Shown here one piece after another: positions 60,260-64,000 of a stretch of DNA of 64,000 nt. The notes under the pieces are model-generated. The model was not told the DNA's origin. It did no database searches and was given only the letters and a program-made list of their open reading frames with translations. Position numbers and translations under genes: made by a program. The stretch's first letter is position 1. Every line of letters begins with the position of its first letter. The stretch spans positions 62,001 to 126,000 of the forward strand of contig JBNLGG010000002.1 of NCBI GenBank assembly GCA_050305935.1, in the 5' to 3' direction. This DNA comes from CAJXNP01 sp050305935. Its GTDB lineage: Bacteria > Bacteroidota > Bacteroidia > Cytophagales > Cyclobacteriaceae.

Positions 60260-61957
60260 TTAATTAACGTTAAAACTGTCCCGATCGACTTTTTTAAGGG
60301 ATTCGATTTTTGATTCCCGAGTCTTTTTTATTTTGTCAGCGTCTTCGTTTTCAGGCGACACTTCTATAAAATCCTTCGGAGCTAATTTAACATTGTATAG
60401 TTTGATGAATTCCTCTTCGCTCATGTTTAACAGTTGCCACAATTCAGGGCGTTCCTCGATTCGCCAGGAAAACCCTTTGAGCTTTTTCTCACTCTCCTTT
60501 AATTCATGCATCGGAATGAACTTCCCTACCGGCTTAGTGTAATATGAAATATTATTCACGCTATTATTGACAAATCTGATCTTCATGGAACTACAAATGA
60601 TATTGTTCATACCCATGAGTTCGTTGGTTTCCTCTTCAATCGCGTAGTAATTCGACTCACCATTACCGAAGACATTAACACTGGAGATTTTGTTGTCTTT
60701 AAAATGGGAAACCATTTCCCGGCCTTTTAATTGATTATAGTTTTCAGTAGAGTCTTCGGAGATTATAAAAGCATTGCCTTTCGTAATCAACTCTTTTATC
60801 TGACTGTTCTCAATGGTGACATTTATAGAATCTCCTGTGATTTGGGTTTCGTCATTCCAGAGAATGGGGTCATTGTAAAAGAAAATAATGGAGTCAGAAA
60901 TGTGGTAAGACATGGAATCGGCTTTTCCCTGCAAACCTTTTCGATAAATTTTCACATGGTGATAAGCCAGCATTTTTTGCTCTTCTTTGATCTCACTGTC
61001 GATAGAATGCAGCGTGTCAGCAGCGAGGTAAAGGGTGTCGTTTTGTGCATGTTTTTTCATGACTGGGTGCCCGAATATAATTGTCACGCCATCTTTTTTC
61101 CAGTGATGGGCCTGTTCACCTTCTATGATGATCTCATTTTCTTTACCAAGCATCCTCACGTTTCCCCTGGCTACGTAGTACTTTTTTTCATCGTCAAAAC
61201 TGATCTGATCTCCGTAAAGAATGTAGGATTCTGATTCAATCTCTGTCACAATAAACACACTCGTGTTTTTTCCTATGTTAAACTCGCTTCCTTGTTCTGC
61301 GTTTAGCACGGTTCCATCTCTTCGTGTGATGGTATTTGGGCTGTTGATCACAGCAATTTTTGTAATGAGATTATAGACCAGGTCTTCCGCTTCCAGCACA
61401 AAGTCCGGATGATTTACCACGACATCCTTCGTAAAGGTCACCACATTGGCTTCCGTATCGTAAAAACCGTTCTCACTTGTCAGTTCGTTTACATTGTCAA
61501 GCACCCTCCCTCCATTGAAATAATTGGCTGATCGATTGATCATGTCGTAGTCCAGGAATTCGGTGAAGAGCTGGACCGAATCACGGCGGTACACTACGTT
61601 TTCCCGTATCCGGGCTTTCTGTTCATTACCCTCATAGATAAGTTTTTTTGATGTGATGACGGTGGAGTCTGTTTTGTCAAAGATTTTTACTTTCCCGAAA
61701 GCTTCCAGTGAGTTTTTAGAGGGGTAGAAAACAGCTGAGTCGCAAGTGATCACCTTCGTGGGCTGGGTAAATTTCACATTTCCCACCAGGATGTTGACAT
61801 TTTCGCCGTTTAGCTTTTTGCCCATCAAAATGTCTTCGCTGTGTTCAATTTTGTCTCCCTGTCTATTGCTTATTGTTCCGCGCTGCTGGGCAATTGCGCA
61901 CACAATATTGAAAAGAACTAATTGAGAAATAAGTAATATTGTTAACTTAAATTTCAT
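60260..61957 (-). CDS. OstA-like protein (LptA/LptD N-domain type)
   Basis: A 565-residue exported protein with a signal peptide ending IAQQ and repeated OstA/LptA-like beta-jellyroll segments (about 45-230; GEKVKIFDKTDST-type strands such as YPSKNSLEAFGKVKIFDKTD and VYRRDSVQLFTEFLDYD), consistent with lipopolysaccharide transport across the periplasm. The C-terminal half (about 260-565) adds further repeats and a charged tail. Role in LPS transport is inferred from the family; LptD and LptE are not in the window. Confidence 0.85.
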   Translation of the reverse strand: MKFKLTILLISQLVLFNIVCAIAQQRGTISNRQGDKIEHSEDILMGKKLNGENVNILVGNVKFTQPTKVITCDSAVFYPSKNSLEAFGKVKIFDKTDSTVITSKKLIYEGNEQKARIRENVVYRRDSVQLFTEFLDYDMINRSANYFNGGRVLDNVNELTSENGFYDTEANVVTFTKDVVVNHPDFVLEAEDLVYNLITKIAVINSPNTITRRDGTVLNAEQGSEFNIGKNTSVFIVTEIESESYILYGDQISFDDEKKYYVARGNVRMLGKENEIIIEGEQAHHWKKDGVTIIFGHPVMKKHAQNDTLYLAADTLHSIDSEIKEEQKMLAYHHVKIYRKGLQGKADSMSYHISDSIIFFYNDPILWNDETQITGDSINVTIENSQIKELITKGNAFIISEDSTENYNQLKGREMVSHFKDNKISSVNVFGNGESNYYAIEEETNELMGMNNIICSSMKIRFVNNSVNNISYYTKPVGKFIPMHELKESEKKLKGFSWRIEERPELWQLLNMSEEEFIKLYNVKLAPKDFIEVSPENEDADKIKKTRESKIESLKKVDRDSFNVN

Positions 61958-61976
61958 GCTTATTTAAAATCGCCTG

Positions 61977-61984
61977 CAAATTTA
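61977..61984 (-). promoter_or_regulatory. Predicted -7 element of the OstA-like gene
   Basis: The minus strand reads TAAATTTG, an exact TAnnTTTG, 19 bp from the ATG. No -33 TTTG is evident at the usual distance. Confidence 0.4.
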
Positions 61985-62004
61985 CCAAAAATTGAACGGA
62001 AACG

Positions 62005-63336
62005 ATGCTCAACAGATTTTTAAACTTTATCAGGGAAAATAAATTGTTCACTAAAAACCAAAAAATTTTAGTGGCGGTAAGTGGCGGCGTAGATTCAGTG
62101 GTGCTGGTGGATTTGCTGAAAAAAGGAAACTATCATTTTGCAGTCGCACATTGCAATTTTCACCTGCGGGGTAATGAATCGGATGGTGATGAGTCTTTTG
62201 TAGAGCAATTGGCGCTTGATCTGAACGTGCCTTTTTTCTGTGAGGATTTTGATGTCAAATCAGAGGCGAAGGAATCAGGGGTCTCAATCCAAATGGCGGC
62301 AAGGAATGCGCGGTATGATTGGTTTTTGAGGTTGTGCAGTCAATTTGAGTATGATGTTATTGCCACTGCCCACCACAAAAATGATAGTATAGAGACAGTG
62401 CTGTACAATTTAACAAAGGGGACTGGCCTGGCTGGCCTTCATGGCATACAGCCGAAATTAAACAGCGTAGTGCGTCCCATGTTATTCGCAACAAAGGAAA
62501 ATGTGCTGGAATACGCCGAGTCGCAGTCCCTGGACTGGAGGGAAGATTCGTCCAATACATCGAACAAATATTTCAGAAACCTGATCCGCAATGAGGTAAT
62601 ACCCATTTTAAAAAAAATAAACCCCAACCTGGAGGAGACCTTCGAAGTATCGGTTGAGAAGTTAAAGTATACAGAAGACTTTTTCCTTTCGCAGGTCGAT
62701 TCTATCAAAAATATCCTGGTGGAGGAGCGAGGTGGTGACTATTGGATTTCCATCCCGTCATTAAAAAAATACAAGGGTTTTGAAATCATCCTGTTTCAAA
62801 TACTTTCTGAATTTGGGTTTAACTATACGCAGGTGCGTCAGGTATTTCAGTCCTTTAATTCGCAAAGTGGAAAGGTTTTTTACGCGCCGTCATATCTTCT
62901 TAGCATTGACCGGAGCTACCTCGTGATTACCTCTCACGCCGAGGAGGTAGCCGAGCAGCAGATTTTTGACATTTCGGAATCAGTGAAAGGCCCGAACTTT
63001 GAGTTGCGATTTGAAATTATTGATAATAACAACCTGTTCATTGATCCTTCCAAAGACATTGCTTTTATCGATCTGGACGAAATTGAATTTCCTATAAAAT
63101 TACGTGCCTGGAGCCGGGGAGACAGGTTTTATCCGCTGGGTATGACGAAGAAGAAAAAATTGAGTGATTTTTTAATTGATAACAAAGTACCCATCAATTT
63201 AAAAAGTAGAATATTTGTTTTAACAACAAATAATAGCATATTTTGGGTAATTGGGCACCGTATAGATAACCGGTTCAAGGTTACGAAAAAAACCCGAAGG
63301 GTCCTCAAAATTGAAAAAACAGCCAAACACGGATGA
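62005..63336 (+). CDS. tilS: tRNA(Ile)-lysidine synthase TilS
   Basis: Modifies C34 of tRNA-Ile(CAU) to lysidine with ATP, essential for AUA decoding. The 443 residues have the N-type ATPase domain (about 20-210) with PP-loop AVSGGVDSVVLVDLL near 25-39 and ATAHHKNDSIETVLYNLTKG near 119-138, followed by the substrate-binding middle and C-terminal domains (SRGDRFYPLGMTKKKKLSDF near 371-390). Its stop overlaps the next ATG by 4 bp. Confidence 0.96.
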   Translation: MLNRFLNFIRENKLFTKNQKILVAVSGGVDSVVLVDLLKKGNYHFAVAHCNFHLRGNESDGDESFVEQLALDLNVPFFCEDFDVKSEAKESGVSIQMAARNARYDWFLRLCSQFEYDVIATAHHKNDSIETVLYNLTKGTGLAGLHGIQPKLNSVVRPMLFATKENVLEYAESQSLDWREDSSNTSNKYFRNLIRNEVIPILKKINPNLEETFEVSVEKLKYTEDFFLSQVDSIKNILVEERGGDYWISIPSLKKYKGFEIILFQILSEFGFNYTQVRQVFQSFNSQSGKVFYAPSYLLSIDRSYLVITSHAEEVAEQQIFDISESVKGPNFELRFEIIDNNNLFIDPSKDIAFIDLDEIEFPIKLRAWSRGDRFYPLGMTKKKKLSDFLIDNKVPINLKSRIFVLTTNNSIFWVIGHRIDNRFKVTKKTRRVLKIEKTAKHG

Positions 63337-63851
63337 TTAGATTATTCGATAAATCCTATACAGAAAAAGAGATCAATTTTTTTAGGTTTCTTTCCCGCAT
63401 GAAGCTTTTTGAGAAGCTTACCTATAAAGAAATGTCCTTGGTTCATCCATTTTTTTACCTTAGGGAATACAAAATGGATGAGGTGGTTTTTTTTAGAAAT
63501 GATCCAAGCAATGCGTTGTATTTGGTAAAAAGTGGAAAAGTGTCGTTGTGCCTGGATATGAAGGAGGGTTTTGAAAATCTTCAGATAATTAAGTCTGGAA
63601 CGGCTTTTGGTGAAAACACATTACTAAAGCTCGCCTCCCGTCAATACAATGCCATTGTAACATCGGAAAAGTCTGAATTGTACGTTATCCCAAAAGTCAA
63701 CCTTAACGATATCCTGGAAAGCCACAGTAAAATGAAGTCAAAAATGCTTGAATCCCTGGCCGAGATGTACAACGATTTTCAATTGAATTTATTCAAGAGC
63801 TACAAATCCTCCCACGGGCTCTTTGACCTGAGTCAGACCTTTGGAAATTGA
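63333..63851 (+). CDS. Cyclic nucleotide-binding domain protein, no DNA-binding domain
   Basis: A 172-residue protein with a Crp-type cNMP-binding fold over about 20-130 (FFYLREYKMDEVVFFRNDPS, LYLVKSGKVSLCLDMKEG, GTAFGENTLLKLASRQYNA); no helix-turn-helix follows, so it is not a transcription factor of Crp type. Its ligand pocket is degenerate compared with true cAMP receptors. The ATG overlaps the tilS stop by 4 bp, so translation is coupled, but no functional link is known. Confidence 0.82.
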   Translation: MIRLFDKSYTEKEINFFRFLSRMKLFEKLTYKEMSLVHPFFYLREYKMDEVVFFRNDPSNALYLVKSGKVSLCLDMKEGFENLQIIKSGTAFGENTLLKLASRQYNAIVTSEKSELYVIPKVNLNDILESHSKMKSKMLESLAEMYNDFQLNLFKSYKSSHGLFDLSQTFGN

Positions 63852-63971
63852 TGAATGATAAAAGTCAATATTTGAGGGATTTAACGCTCATAATCTTTAG
63901 GTAAAAAGCGGGGTTTACATAACTTTACAGCATCAAGATTAGTAATCTATAAACATCAAAAAAATTAAGAT

Positions 63972-64000
63972 ATGAAAATTACAGTTGTTGGCGCCGGAAA
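63972..64000 (+). CDS. mdh: Start of a probable malate dehydrogenase gene, cut by the window edge
   Basis: Nine full codons (MKITVVGAG) are visible after ATG 63972. This matches the Rossmann start of Bacteroidota malate dehydrogenase, but other Rossmann proteins begin alike. The call is provisional because only 29 bases are in view. Confidence 0.5.

Noticed and set aside
60731..61234. 167-codon plus-strand frame across the OstA-like gene
   Set aside because: Antisense shadow; low-complexity hydrophobic product.
1..64000. CRISPR arrays, tRNA/rRNA genes, insertion sequences, prophage
   Set aside because: No spaced repeats, cloverleaf sequences, transposase or phage structural genes were seen on either strand.

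Overview
The window is chromosomal DNA of a Bacteroidota bacterium, most likely a gliding member of the Cytophagales. Evidence: an ssb-gldE-gldD gene run, a phylum-typical small basic 29-residue protein, DUF4835/PorD-like, OstA-like and Bacteroidota-type omega subunit genes, a moderately AT-rich composition, almost no Shine-Dalgarno sequences, and repeated promoters of the form TTTG-N19-21-TAnnTTTG. There are no rRNA or tRNA genes, CRISPR arrays, phages or recognisable insertion sequences. Almost everything is core metabolism or housekeeping.

Layout. 0-11 kb: mixed accessory and enzyme genes: stand-alone CheB and CheR, a saccharopine dehydrogenase-like enzyme, a YfiR-like periplasmic protein, a cytidylate-kinase-like protein, a DUF2147 protein, a family-3 aldehyde dehydrogenase, a DinB-like protein, an ATP-grasp enzyme, a secreted EEP-type phosphodiesterase and a membrane-anchored AraC regulator. 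11-20 kb: conserved information-processing block (elbB; rng, 29-aa basic protein, TPR protein and HU on the minus strand; mutY, ssb, gldE, gldD, recG on the plus strand). 20-26 kb: a TapB-like secreted protein and two paralogous membrane CHASE3-like/GAF/coiled-coil sensors. 25.7-26.9 kb: arsM-arsR pair with two matching operators. 27-37 kb: amino-acid block on the minus strand (gltBD, argD, metX, metY). metYX is preceded by a SAM-I riboswitch followed by a short Met/Cys-rich upstream ORF. 37-48 kb: TIM-barrel lipoprotein, GNAT-like protein, orphan sugar C-methyltransferase, pheA, histidine kinase, large PIG-L protein, purU and an orphan lipoprotein. 48-54.5 kb: complete Rnf operon (rseC-rnfBCDGEA) ending with a dihydroorotate-dehydrogenase-like gene. 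54.6-64 kb: flavodoxin, the recN/DUF4835/coaBC/rpoZ/bamD operon, an OstA-like protein, tilS, a cyclic-nucleotide-binding protein and the start of a probable mdh.

How the genes work together. GltBD supplies glutamate; ArgD, PheA and the MetX/MetY pair use it or feed sulfur assimilation. Rnf couples ferredoxin/NADH redox balance to ion pumping, with a flavodoxin next door. GldD/GldE serve gliding and type IX secretion; BamD and the OstA-like protein serve the outer membrane.

I found no convincing wholly new multi-gene system. The most interesting regulatory piece is the SAM-I aptamer plus Met/Cys-rich leader ORF upstream of metY. Other points worth a look are the paired ArsR operators, the output-less GAF sensors, a nested inverted-repeat element at 41.1 kb and a perfect Shine-Dalgarno inside rnfG.
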